From the NCBI RefSeq assembly GCF_001544475.1, contig NZ_FCNW02000002.1, positions 124,001 to 188,000 on the forward strand: a stretch of DNA of 64,000 bases. Reading direction: 5' to 3'. Under the pieces are notes generated by a model that had not been told where the DNA came from, did not search any database, and saw only the letters and a program-made list of their open reading frames with translations. Below, one piece after another: positions 25,468-34,298 of this stretch. The translations under genes were made by a program, and so were the position numbers. Position 1 is the stretch's first letter; each line of letters starts with the position of its first letter. Source of the stretch: Caballeronia humi. Its GTDB lineage: Bacteria > Pseudomonadota > Gammaproteobacteria > Burkholderiales > Burkholderiaceae.

Positions 25468-25887
25468 TCACGGGTCGACGGCCGGATCGTACGGCTCGAC
25501 GCGTTCCTGCTCGTTCGCGTCGTTGCGCGCGACGATCGCCCGCGCGGGTTCCGTATCGCTGAGATTGAACGGCTGATGCGGAACGCCCGGCGGGATGAAC
25601 AGAAAATCGCCCGCCTCGTTGATGACCGACTCGCGCAAGCCGGGTCCATAGCGCGTCTCGACTCTTCCCTCCAGCACGTAGATTCCCGTCTCGTATCCGC
25701 GATGCACGTGCGGCTCGGCATGTCCGCCGGGCGGCACGACGACCAGATGCATCGACAGCCCCTGTGCGCCCGCGCTCGCCTCGGAGATGCCGACGAAATA
25801 GGGCAGGCGCTGGCGCGTCGCGATTTCGCGATCCGGCCTCACGGTGACGAGCAAGGGCTTCTCAGCCTCGTCTGCGATGGTGTGCAT
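25468..25887 (-). CDS. Cupin-domain protein
   Basis: 139 residues, single cupin. Motif 1 is GGHAEPHVHRGYETGIYVLEG (two His, one Glu for a metal) and motif 2 is GDFLFIPPGVPHQPFN (third His). The metal site is intact. Small cupins of this type act as dioxygenases, isomerases or sugar-binding proteins; nothing here narrows it. It is divergent from the glutamate dehydrogenase gene with a 124-bp gap. Confidence 0.85.
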   Translation of the reverse strand: MHTIADEAEKPLLVTVRPDREIATRQRLPYFVGISEASAGAQGLSMHLVVVPPGGHAEPHVHRGYETGIYVLEGRVETRYGPGLRESVINEAGDFLFIPPGVPHQPFNLSDTEPARAIVARNDANEQERVEPYDPAVDP

Positions 25888-26011
25888 GGGCGCTCCTGAA
25901 AGAAGGCGTCAGGGAAAATTCTACGCCGCATGTTCCGCGCGATGTCACAAACGCTGGCGCATAATCCCCAAAGTGGGGCGAGCGCGCCATGATGGCGAGC
26001 CGGAGGACACC

Positions 26012-29000
26012 ATGCTGGTCAAGAACGAAGAGCGCGTCGAGCATCTGCTCAACGAAGTCGTCGAGTTTGCACGCGGGCGTCTGCCTGAGCCCACGTTCAA
26101 CGTCATCGAGCCATTCCTGCGCGGCTACTACGAACAGGTGGATGTCGAGGACATTCAAAGCCGCGATCCCGCCGATCTGTACGGCGCCGCCATGGCGCAC
26201 TGGCAGACCGCGCAGAAATTCGTGACGGGACGCGAAGTCCTGCGCGTCTATAACCCGAATCTGGAGCAGCACGGCTGGCACTCGGACCACACGGTCGTCG
26301 AGATCGTCAACGACGATATGCCGTTCCTCGTCGATTCCGTGACGATGGAGCTCAACCGCCTCGGCCTCGCGCTGCATTCCGCGATTCATCCGGTGTTTCG
26401 CGTCTGGCGCACGAAGCCCGGCGCGATCGAGCGCATCGGGCTCGGCCATGCCGATGCGGGCGATACGCAATCGTCATCGCTGGAATCCTTCATACATTTC
26501 GAGGTGGACCGCTGCGGCGAGGCGGCGAAGCTCGACGAACTGCGCGTGAACATCGGGCGCGTGCTCGGCGACGTGCGCGCGGCGGTGGAAGACTGGCCGA
26601 AGATCATCGACGTGGCGCGCGCGACGATCGCCGACCTGAAGGCGCGCGACACGACGCCCGATGGCATCGAATCGCGCGCGTTCCTCGAATGGATGGTCGC
26701 GGACCACTTCACGTTCCTTGGCCATCGTGACTACGAACTCGTGACGCAGGACGGCGGCTTCGCGCTGCGCGGCGTGCCGGGCTCGGGCGCGGGCATCCTG
26801 CGCGAGACGCTGCGCCCGCCCACCGCCGACGACATCACGCTGCTGCCACCGGCCGCGGCGTCGATCATCGAGGGCGCGGACCCGATCTTCCTGACGAAGG
26901 CGAATTCGCGCGCGACGGTGCATCGGCCGGGGTATCTGGATTACGTCGGCGTGAAGCGCGTGGGCGCGGACGGCAAGGTCGTCGGCGAGCGGCGCTTTCT
27001 CGGCCTCTATACGTCGACCGCGTATCTCGTGCCCACTTCCGAGATTCCGATCGTGCGGCGCAAGTGCGCGAACATCGTGCGGCGCGCGGGCTTTCTCGCG
27101 AAGGGGCATCTGCACAAGTCGCTGATCTCGGTGCTCGAACAGTATCCGCGCGACGAACTCTTCCAGGCCGACGAGAACGCGCTCTTCGACATCGCGCTCG
27201 GCGTGCTGCGTCTGCAGGAGCATCAGCGCACGCGGCTTTTCGTGCGGCGCGACCGCTTCGACCGCTTCGTGTCGTGCCTCGTGTTCGTCCCGCGCGACAA
27301 GTTCAACACGGACCTGCGGCGGCGCATTTCGAAGGTGCTAATGGAGGCGTTCAACGGCAAGAGCATCGAGTTCACGCCGCTCTTGTCCGAGTCGCCGCTT
27401 GCGCGCATCCACATCACGGTGCGCGCCGCGAAGGGCACGATGTCCGAGGTCGATACGCGCGAGCTTGAAGCGCGCATCGTGCAGGTCGCGCGCCGCTGGC
27501 AGGACGATCTCGCCGATGCGCTGATCGACAGCTACGGCGAGGAAGTCGGCAACCGGCTGCTGCAACGCTATGCCGATTCGTTCCCCGCCGGTTATCGCGA
27601 GGACTATCCGGCGCGTACCGCCGTGCGCGATATCGAACTGATCGAGGAGACGCAGCAGAAGGCGAGCGGCCTCGCAATGAGCCTCTATCGTCCGATCGAA
27701 GCGGGGCGCCGCGCGTTTCGCTTCAAGGTGTATCGCGTGGGCGAGCCGATCGCGCTGTCGCACAGCTTGCCGATGCTGGAGCATCTGGGCGTGCGTGTCG
27801 ATGAAGAGCGGCCGTATCGTATCGAGCCGACCGGTGCGCCACACGCGTGGATTCATGACTTCGGCCTCGAACTGGCTGACGACGTCGAGTTCGAGATCGA
27901 TCGCGTGAAGGCGCTCTTCGAGAACGCGTTCGCGTGCGTGTGGACGGGCGAAGTCGAGAACGACGACTTCAACCGCCTCGTGCTGCGCGCGCAACTCGGC
28001 GCGCGCGACGTCACGATCATGCGCGCGTACGCGAAGTATCTGCGGCAGGTCGGCTCCACGTTCAGCGATGCATATATCGAACGCGCGCTGACGGGCAACC
28101 CGGCGATCGCGCGCAAGCTGCTCGAACTCTTCCTCGTGCGCTTCGACCCCGCGCGCAACGGCGAGACGCGCGACAAGCAGGCCGAACGCGTACTCGGCGA
28201 GATCGAAGCGGCGCTCGACAAGGTGCCCAATCTCGACGAAGACCGCATCCTGCGGCAGTTTCTCGGCGTGATCAACGCGACGGTGCGCACGAACCACTTC
28301 CGCAAGGAGGCCGACGGCAAGCCGCGCGCGTATCTGTCGTTCAAGTTCGATCCGTCGAAGGTGCCGGGGCTGCCCGAGCCCAAGCCGATGTTCGAGATCT
28401 GGGTCTACGCGCCGCGTGTCGAAGGCGTGCATCTGCGCGGCGGACGCGTCGCGCGCGGCGGGCTGCGCTGGTCGGACCGTCGCGAGGACTTCCGCACCGA
28501 AGTGCTAGGCCTGATGAAGGCGCAGATGGTGAAGAACGTGGTGATCGTGCCGGTCGGATCGAAGGGCGGCTTCGTCGTGAAGAATCCGCCTCCCGCGAGC
28601 GATCGCGAGGCGTTCATGGCGGAAGGCATCGCGTGCTATCAGATGTTTCTGCGCGGCCTGCTCGACGTGACCGACAACCGCGTGTCGGACCATATCGAGC
28701 CGCCGGCCGACGTCGTGCGCCACGATGACGACGACCCGTATCTCGTCGTCGCGGCCGATAAGGGCACGGCTACGTTCTCCGACTATGCGAACGCAATCGC
28801 GCGGGAGTACGGCTTCTGGCTCGACGATGCGTTCGCGTCAGGCGGCTCGGTCGGCTACGACCACAAGAAGATGGGCATCACCGCCCGCGGCGCGTGGGAA
28901 TCGGTCAAGCGGCACTTCCGCGAGATGGGCGTCGATACGCAGACGACCGACTTCACCGTAGTCGGTGTCGGCGACATGTCGGGCGACGTATTCGGCAACG

Positions 29001-30853
29001 GCATGCTCCTGTCGCGACACATTCGCCTGATCGCCGCGTTCGATCACCGGCACATCTTTCTCGATCCGCATCCCGATACCGAAGCGAGTTTCCGCGAACG
29101 CGAACGCCTCTTCGCGCTGCCGCGTTCGAGCTGGGCCGATTACGACGCGTCGCTGATCTCCAAAGGCGGCGGCGTGTTTCCACGCACGGCGAAAACCATC
29201 GCGATTTCGGCGGACGTGCAGCACGCGCTCGGCATCACGGCGGCCACGCTCGCCCCGACGGAGCTGATCCGCGCGATTCTCGTCGCCGATGTCGATCTGC
29301 TCTATAACGGCGGCGTCGGAACGTACGTGAAGTCGGCGCACGAAACGCACGCGCAGGTCGGCGACCGCACCAACGACGGCGTGCGCGTGAACGGCGCGGA
29401 ACTGCATTGCAAGGTCGTGGCCGAAGGCGGCAACCTCGGCTTCACGCAACTGGGACGCATCGAGTTCGCGCAGAGCGGCGGGCGCATCAACACAGATGCG
29501 ATCGACAACTCGGCGGGCGTCGATTGTTCGGATCACGAGGTCAACATCAAGATCCTGCTCGGGCTCGTCGTGGCCGATGGCGAGATGACCGAGAAGCAGC
29601 GCAACAAGCTGCTCGCCGAGATGACCGACGAGGTCGGCCTGCTCGTACTGAAGGACAACTACTACCAGACGCAGGCGCTCTCGATCGCGAAGCGCTACGT
29701 CGCCGAGATGCTTGATCCCGAGGCGCGGCTGATGCGCGCGCTCGAACGCGCCGGGCGGCTTAAGCGCAAGATCGAATTCCTGCCGTCGGACGACGACATC
29801 ACCGAGCGGCAGGCGGCGAAGCAGGGGCTTACGTCGCCGGAGCGGGCGGTGCTGCTCGCGTACAGCAAGATGTGGCTCTACGACGAACTGCTCGACTCGG
29901 ACGTGCCGGAAGATCCGCTCGTCGCCGGCATGCTGCTCGAATACTTCCCGACGCCGCTGCAACGCCGCTACAGCGAACCGATGCAGCGACATCCGCTCAA
30001 GCGCGAAATCCTCGCGACGCATCTGACGAATGTGTTCGTGAATCGCGTCGGCTGCACGTTCGTGAATCGGCTCGTGGAGGAGACCGATGCGCGCCCGAGC
30101 GAGATCGTGCGCGCGGCGCTGATGGCGCGTGATGTCTTCAATCTCGACGATTTGTGGAAGCACGTCGACGGTCTCGACAATCTCGTTGCCGATGAAGTGC
30201 AGGCGCGCATGTTCGTCGAAGTCGTGCGGCTGCTGGAAGGCGCGACGCTGTGGTTCTTGCGTCATCTCAAGCAACGCACGAACGGAGCGTCGGCGCTGCT
30301 CACGCGCTGCCGCGAGGCGGCGCAGCGGCTTGCGCCGCAGTTGCCGGCGCTGTTGCCAGCCGCCGATCTGGAGTCGTGGTACGAGCGTCGGCGCGAACTG
30401 GAGGATGCAGGCGTCGAAGGCTCGCTTGCGGCGCGCGTCGCGAGCGGCGAGATATCGACGGCCGTGCTCGACAGCGCCGAAGTCGCGGCGAATTGCGACC
30501 GGCCGCTGGAAGTCGTCGCGAGCGTGTACTTCGCGATCGGGACGCTGCTCAACTACGGCTGGATCGCCGAGCGCGCGATGTCGCTACCTGCTGCGAATCA
30601 CTGGGACTTGCTTGCGCGCGCGGCGGCTCTCGAAGAACTTGCACGGCTGAAGCGCGCGCTGACCGTCAGCGCGCTCGAAGAGTCACGCGGGATCGAATCG
30701 GCGGAGGTGATAGTGGAAAGCTGGCGCGCCAAGCGGGTTGACGCGCTGGAACGCTATGCGCGGCTCGTCACCGAACTGCGCGCAACGGGCGGCGCGAGCC
30801 TTTCGATGCTGCTTGTCGTCGTGCGCGAGATGGCGGTTCTGGAGCGGTCTTAA
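26012..30853 (+). CDS. gdhB: NAD-specific glutamate dehydrogenase, large (~180 kDa) type
   Basis: 1,613 residues, matching the large bacterial NAD-GDH family (about 1,600). It deaminates glutamate to 2-oxoglutarate and ammonium for catabolism. ACT-like and helical N-terminal regions come first, then the catalytic domain around residues 800-1,250: GRVARGGLRWSDRREDFRTE, KNVVIVPVGSKGGF (catalytic Lys), VGVGDMSGDVFGNGMLLS and KVVAEGGNLGFTQLGRIEFA. The C-terminal ~350 residues are the family's helical domain. ATG 26012 has GGAGG 6-7 nt upstream; the in-frame extension to 25844 overlaps the cupin gene. The gene stands alone. No disruption is seen. Confidence 0.96.
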   Translation: MLVKNEERVEHLLNEVVEFARGRLPEPTFNVIEPFLRGYYEQVDVEDIQSRDPADLYGAAMAHWQTAQKFVTGREVLRVYNPNLEQHGWHSDHTVVEIVNDDMPFLVDSVTMELNRLGLALHSAIHPVFRVWRTKPGAIERIGLGHADAGDTQSSSLESFIHFEVDRCGEAAKLDELRVNIGRVLGDVRAAVEDWPKIIDVARATIADLKARDTTPDGIESRAFLEWMVADHFTFLGHRDYELVTQDGGFALRGVPGSGAGILRETLRPPTADDITLLPPAAASIIEGADPIFLTKANSRATVHRPGYLDYVGVKRVGADGKVVGERRFLGLYTSTAYLVPTSEIPIVRRKCANIVRRAGFLAKGHLHKSLISVLEQYPRDELFQADENALFDIALGVLRLQEHQRTRLFVRRDRFDRFVSCLVFVPRDKFNTDLRRRISKVLMEAFNGKSIEFTPLLSESPLARIHITVRAAKGTMSEVDTRELEARIVQVARRWQDDLADALIDSYGEEVGNRLLQRYADSFPAGYREDYPARTAVRDIELIEETQQKASGLAMSLYRPIEAGRRAFRFKVYRVGEPIALSHSLPMLEHLGVRVDEERPYRIEPTGAPHAWIHDFGLELADDVEFEIDRVKALFENAFACVWTGEVENDDFNRLVLRAQLGARDVTIMRAYAKYLRQVGSTFSDAYIERALTGNPAIARKLLELFLVRFDPARNGETRDKQAERVLGEIEAALDKVPNLDEDRILRQFLGVINATVRTNHFRKEADGKPRAYLSFKFDPSKVPGLPEPKPMFEIWVYAPRVEGVHLRGGRVARGGLRWSDRREDFRTEVLGLMKAQMVKNVVIVPVGSKGGFVVKNPPPASDREAFMAEGIACYQMFLRGLLDVTDNRVSDHIEPPADVVRHDDDDPYLVVAADKGTATFSDYANAIAREYGFWLDDAFASGGSVGYDHKKMGITARGAWESVKRHFREMGVDTQTTDFTVVGVGDMSGDVFGNGMLLSRHIRLIAAFDHRHIFLDPHPDTEASFRERERLFALPRSSWADYDASLISKGGGVFPRTAKTIAISADVQHALGITAATLAPTELIRAILVADVDLLYNGGVGTYVKSAHETHAQVGDRTNDGVRVNGAELHCKVVAEGGNLGFTQLGRIEFAQSGGRINTDAIDNSAGVDCSDHEVNIKILLGLVVADGEMTEKQRNKLLAEMTDEVGLLVLKDNYYQTQALSIAKRYVAEMLDPEARLMRALERAGRLKRKIEFLPSDDDITERQAAKQGLTSPERAVLLAYSKMWLYDELLDSDVPEDPLVAGMLLEYFPTPLQRRYSEPMQRHPLKREILATHLTNVFVNRVGCTFVNRLVEETDARPSEIVRAALMARDVFNLDDLWKHVDGLDNLVADEVQARMFVEVVRLLEGATLWFLRHLKQRTNGASALLTRCREAAQRLAPQLPALLPAADLESWYERRRELEDAGVEGSLAARVASGEISTAVLDSAEVAANCDRPLEVVASVYFAIGTLLNYGWIAERAMSLPAANHWDLLARAAALEELARLKRALTVSALEESRGIESAEVIVESWRAKRVDALERYARLVTELRATGGASLSMLLVVVREMAVLERS

Positions 30854-31059
30854 CGGCGCTTCTTGCGTTTCGTCGCTTTCGGCGGCGTGAGCGCGCTGGT
30901 CCAGAAATCGACGACTTGTTTGTTGCCTTTGCGCACCGCCGTCGCGCTTTCGCGTTTCACGGCGGCGGTCGCATGCCCGCGCACCGATCCCGCGACGGCG
31001 TTCGCGCCGCTCAGCCACATGCTCATAAACGGGTTCTTCTTGGTCCACGGGTTTTTCAT
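30850..31059 (-). CDS. Small basic hypothetical protein
   Basis: 69 residues, strongly basic: MKNPWTKKNPFMSMWLSGAN at the start, an Ala/Ser/Val-rich middle (AVAGSVRGHATAAVKRESAT), and a Lys/Arg tail (KATKRKKRR). Its length and the Ala-rich amphipathic middle recall phasin-like or nucleoid-associated mini-proteins, but I cannot place it in a family. The ATG at 31059 has weak SD support. Its stop overlaps the gdhB stop (30851-30853) in convergent orientation. Confidence 0.55.
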   Translation of the reverse strand: MKNPWTKKNPFMSMWLSGANAVAGSVRGHATAAVKRESATAVRKGNKQVVDFWTSALTPPKATKRKKRR

Positions 31060-31466
31060 GACTTCGCTCTCGCTCGTGTGATGAAAGGAAGTCGATTGAG
31101 ACGCACAGTGCGTGCCCGGACAACACAAAGAGCTTTTTAGCGAGCATTTACTGCGCGGACGCCCCATGAAACGCTTCATTCGCGTTCCCGCACATAGACG
31201 AAACGATTGTCCGATCGATGCTATATCCGAGGCGCAACGTGCTTGACGGAATCTTTACATCCGCTTGCAGCGAGACTTAAATGAATCAAGGCAAACGATT
31301 GCCCCTTTTCTGTCCGCCCATCGCACGATCGCATCGATCGCCATTGCTTCCTTCTGCATAGCCTTGACGCGGGACAGGTGACTCGCACCGGCGGGCATCC
31401 GGTTCTCTCAACATCCGCGAAAGTCCGCCATCGCAAACTCGCATGAAGCATGTAACGAGGTAACTC
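31060..31466. other. 407-bp divergent intergenic region
   Basis: Lies between the small basic protein gene (minus) and the FAD oxidoreductase gene (plus); promoters of both are expected. Less GC-biased than its neighbours. Short frames on both strands lack ribosome-binding sites. I found no strong inverted repeat or known leader. Confidence 0.5.
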
Positions 31467-32855
31467 ATGGTCAGCATGACAAGCGAAGTAATCGACACTC
31501 TGAAATCGAAAGTGAGAGGCGCCGTGCTGGCGCCATCCGACCCCGGCTACGACGAAGCGCGAACCGTCTGGAACGCGACCATCGACAAGCGCCCGGCCGT
31601 GATCGTGCGTTGCGCGGGCGCGGCGGACGTCATCGCCACGGTGAATTTCGCGCGCGACAACGGCCTTGTGCTCTCGGTTCGCGGCGGCGCGCACAACATC
31701 GCGGGCAGCGCCGTCTGCGACGACGGCGTAATGCTCGATCTCTCGACGATGAAGTCGGTACGCGTCGATCCTGTGGCGCAACGTGCGTACGTCGGACCGG
31801 GCGCCACGCTCGCCGACCTCGACGGCGAAACACAGGCGTTCGGCCTGGCGACACCGCTCGGCATCAACTCGACGACGGGCGTCGCGGGCCTCACGCTCGG
31901 CGGCGGTTTCGGCTGGCTCAGCCGCAAGTTCGGCGTGACGGTCGACAACCTCGTTGCGGCGGAAATGGTGACAGCCGATGGCAAGTGGCATCGCGTGGAT
32001 GCGGAGAACGACGCCGATCTCTTCTGGGCGATTCGCGGCGGCGGAGGCAACTTCGGCGTCGTCACCCAGTTCGAGTACAAGCTGCATCCGGTGGGACCGC
32101 AGATCTATGGCGGGCTCGTCGTGTATCCGCTTGAACAGGCCGACGACGTTCTGCCGAAGTATCGCGATTTTGTTGCCGCGATGTCCGATGACCTCACGGT
32201 CTGGGTCGTGATGCGGCTTGCACCTCCGCTGCCCTTCCTCCCCGCCGAGGTGCATGGAAAGCCGGTGATCGTGCTGGCGTCGTGCTATGTCGGGCCGCTC
32301 GAAAACGGTGCACAGGCGGTCGAACCGTTGCGGCACTTCGGCACGCCGTATGGCGAGCACCTCGGCGAGATGCCGTTCAGCGCGTGGCAAAAAGGCTTCG
32401 ATCCGCTGATGACGCCGGGCGTGCGCAACTACTGGAAGTCGCACAACTTCAGCGACATGGAAAGCGACGTGCTGAAGGCGCTGACGAAGCACACGGCGGA
32501 GCTGCCGTCGCCGCATTGCGAGATTTTCATCGGCGCGATGGGCGGTCAGACGAATCGCGTGCCCGTCGATGCGACCGCTTACGCGAATCGCGATTCGCTC
32601 TATACAGTGAATATTCACGGACGCTGGACCGAAGCCGCCGACGACGAGAAATGCATCACGTGGGCGCGTGACGTGTTCAATGCGCTTGCGCCGCATGCGA
32701 TAGGCAGCGTGTACGTGAACTTCATGACTGGCGACGAAGGCGATCGCGTGAAGTCGGCGTATGGGCCGAACTACGAACGGCTCGCGGCCGTGAAGGCCCA
32801 GTACGATCCGGCGAACCTGTTCTCCACCAACCAGAACATCAAGCCATCGGCTTGA
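31467..32855 (+). CDS. FAD-linked oxidoreductase, berberine-bridge-enzyme type
   Basis: 462 residues of the FAD_binding_4 plus BBE family. PAVIVRCAGAADVIATVNFA and VRGGAHNIAG carry the His that binds FAD covalently; LGINSTTGVAGLTLGGGFGW is the second FAD segment. The Cys used for a second covalent bond in bicovalent members is absent (Thr-Thr-Gly there), so flavin attachment is probably through His alone. The BBE motif YGPNYERLAAVKAQYDPANL closes the protein. Such enzymes oxidise sugars, alcohols or alkaloid-like substrates. ATG 31467 has GAGG upstream. Likely cytoplasmic, no signal peptide. Confidence 0.88.
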   Translation: MVSMTSEVIDTLKSKVRGAVLAPSDPGYDEARTVWNATIDKRPAVIVRCAGAADVIATVNFARDNGLVLSVRGGAHNIAGSAVCDDGVMLDLSTMKSVRVDPVAQRAYVGPGATLADLDGETQAFGLATPLGINSTTGVAGLTLGGGFGWLSRKFGVTVDNLVAAEMVTADGKWHRVDAENDADLFWAIRGGGGNFGVVTQFEYKLHPVGPQIYGGLVVYPLEQADDVLPKYRDFVAAMSDDLTVWVVMRLAPPLPFLPAEVHGKPVIVLASCYVGPLENGAQAVEPLRHFGTPYGEHLGEMPFSAWQKGFDPLMTPGVRNYWKSHNFSDMESDVLKALTKHTAELPSPHCEIFIGAMGGQTNRVPVDATAYANRDSLYTVNIHGRWTEAADDEKCITWARDVFNALAPHAIGSVYVNFMTGDEGDRVKSAYGPNYERLAAVKAQYDPANLFSTNQNIKPSA

Positions 32856-32875
32856 TGCTGAAAGCGGGCTGACGC

Positions 32876-33694
32876 TTACGGCGCTGGCCCGCTTTCCTCG
32901 CTCTTTGCGGGAGCGAAGCGATTCTGCACCGCGATCAGTTGATCGTCCGTCGTCGCGACGAGCCAGCGCCGCGCCGCATCGACCATATGACGATTGTGAT
33001 CCTTCAGCGGCCCTAACGCAGCCGCACTCTTCCAGACGAGCGGCACGGCACGGCTTGTCCTGCCCGACGCCCCACCCACCAGCAACGCATAAGGCCCGAG
33101 CGGTATCGATACAAAGGGCAGCGGCGAGTGCGCGCGCGTGCGCCAGTCGATGAAAGGCGCGTCGCTGAAAAGGAGCGGTGCGGGCAGGCCGTGCAGCACG
33201 GTGAAGTCGTAGAGCGCCAGTTGTTCGCGCATGCCCGCATAGAGACGCCGGATCTCCGTGACGACTTCCGCGCGGATCTCGTCGTCGAACATCGGCTCTT
33301 GTGAGTAGCGTTCGTGCGCGGCCTGCGCGTCACGCTGATACGCGCTGAACACGCCCAGTTCGACCGCGTCGTGCACCGCGCGCTGCACTTCCGCCGCGGA
33401 CCCCGCTTCCTCCGGCTTGCCGAGTTGCGCGGCCCGCAGAAAGCGCGCAAGGCCGGCTTCCTGGATCACCGGCCCTGTCACGTTCGGATCGTCGCTGGCG
33501 TTGCTGTCGAGCGGTACGTAGATGTACGGCTCGGCCGCGAAACGCGCCTTCTTGCCTTCGTCGAACTTCACCTGGCCATCGGTGCAGTCGAGATAGCGGG
33601 TGCCGATCCGGCCATGCTCCCAGACATAGTTCTTGAGGAACGGACGCAGCGGATGCAGCGTTTCGTGGATCGGTGGCGTCGTCGCTTGCGTCAT
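32876..33694 (-). CDS. Hypothetical protein, distant DUF4238-like
   Basis: 272 residues, no signal or membrane segment. Segments such as LLFSDAPFIDWR, SPLPFVSIPLGPYALLVGG and KDHNRHMVDAARRWLVATT distantly recall DUF4238 proteins, which share a late DxPF motif followed by a IPLxP-type strand, but the N-terminal HYVPxFYL of that family is missing. I consider this a weak resemblance. The function is unknown. It lies 3 nt downstream of the host-attachment-family gene and is probably cotranscribed with it. Confidence 0.6.
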   Translation of the reverse strand: MTQATTPPIHETLHPLRPFLKNYVWEHGRIGTRYLDCTDGQVKFDEGKKARFAAEPYIYVPLDSNASDDPNVTGPVIQEAGLARFLRAAQLGKPEEAGSAAEVQRAVHDAVELGVFSAYQRDAQAAHERYSQEPMFDDEIRAEVVTEIRRLYAGMREQLALYDFTVLHGLPAPLLFSDAPFIDWRTRAHSPLPFVSIPLGPYALLVGGASGRTSRAVPLVWKSAAALGPLKDHNRHMVDAARRWLVATTDDQLIAVQNRFAPAKSEESGPAP

Positions 33695-33697
33695 CGG

Positions 33698-34054
33698 TCA
33701 GGGACGCTCCAGATGCCGCTGGATGCCGCGCGAATCGAGCTTGGAGATGTCATGGTTCACCTCTTCGTAAATGAGCTTGCGGGTTTCGCCGCTCAAATGT
33801 TCGCGCAAGAGTCCGAGAAACCTGGGTTCGACGGCGAGACGCAGTCGATGGAAACGATTGTGCAGCCGGGCCTGCTCGATGTGCTGCGCGACCGTCCTCG
33901 CAAACTTCTCGCGATCCTTCGGGTCGAGTTCGGTCGAGCGGGGTGCGGGGTTGGTGAGGTCTTCGATTTCCTGAAGGTCGAGCTTGAGGCCGTGCGTTTC
34001 GAAGATCCGGGCGCGGCAGCCATCGGCGGCGAGAACCCAGGTGATTGTAGTCAT
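33698..34054 (-). CDS. Host attachment family protein
   Basis: 118 residues matching the Host_attach family: MTTITWVLAADGCRARIFET at the start, then LTNPAPRSTELDPKDREKFA and FLGLLREHLSGETRKLIYEE. The family is named after an Agrobacterium protein needed for plant attachment, but biochemically it looks like a cytoplasmic release-factor-1-like fold, and the role is unproven. The ATG at 34054 has a perfect AGGAGGAAA. It is first of a two-gene minus-strand unit, divergent from the LacI gene. Confidence 0.85.
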   Translation of the reverse strand: MTTITWVLAADGCRARIFETHGLKLDLQEIEDLTNPAPRSTELDPKDREKFARTVAQHIEQARLHNRFHRLRLAVEPRFLGLLREHLSGETRKLIYEEVNHDISKLDSRGIQRHLERP

Positions 34055-34218
34055 GGCGTTTCCTCCTGTTGCCCGAGCCCAGAGCGCAGGCACCCGACAT
34101 TTTCACTCAAATCGCAGCGCATGAGGCTCTGATCGCATGGACATTTATATGCGCTTTCAATTAAGCCGATACCGAGTTTTGCTCGTATTCCCGATGCAAT
34201 CAAATGACGGTTTAAAGC

Positions 34219-34244
34219 CGCGAAAAAAGCTTGCATTTTTCGCG
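34219..34244. promoter_or_regulatory. Inverted repeat upstream of the LacI gene (operator or leader hairpin)
   Basis: CGCGAAAAA (34219-34227) and TTTTTCGCG (34236-34244), perfect 9-bp arms around AGCTTGCA, 55 bp before the LacI-type regulator's ATG in the divergent gap. LacI proteins usually bind such palindromes and control themselves. A transcriptional attenuator is an alternative because of the T-run. Confidence 0.45.
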
Positions 34245-34298
34245 GGAAAAACTACCTTTGATTTTACAAAAGCATCGCAAGCCAGGCAAAGGAGACCC

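Noticed and set aside
25844..26011. N-terminal extension of the glutamate dehydrogenase
   Set aside because: It overlaps the divergent cupin gene; the ATG at 26012 has a good Shine-Dalgarno and the family's normal N-terminus.
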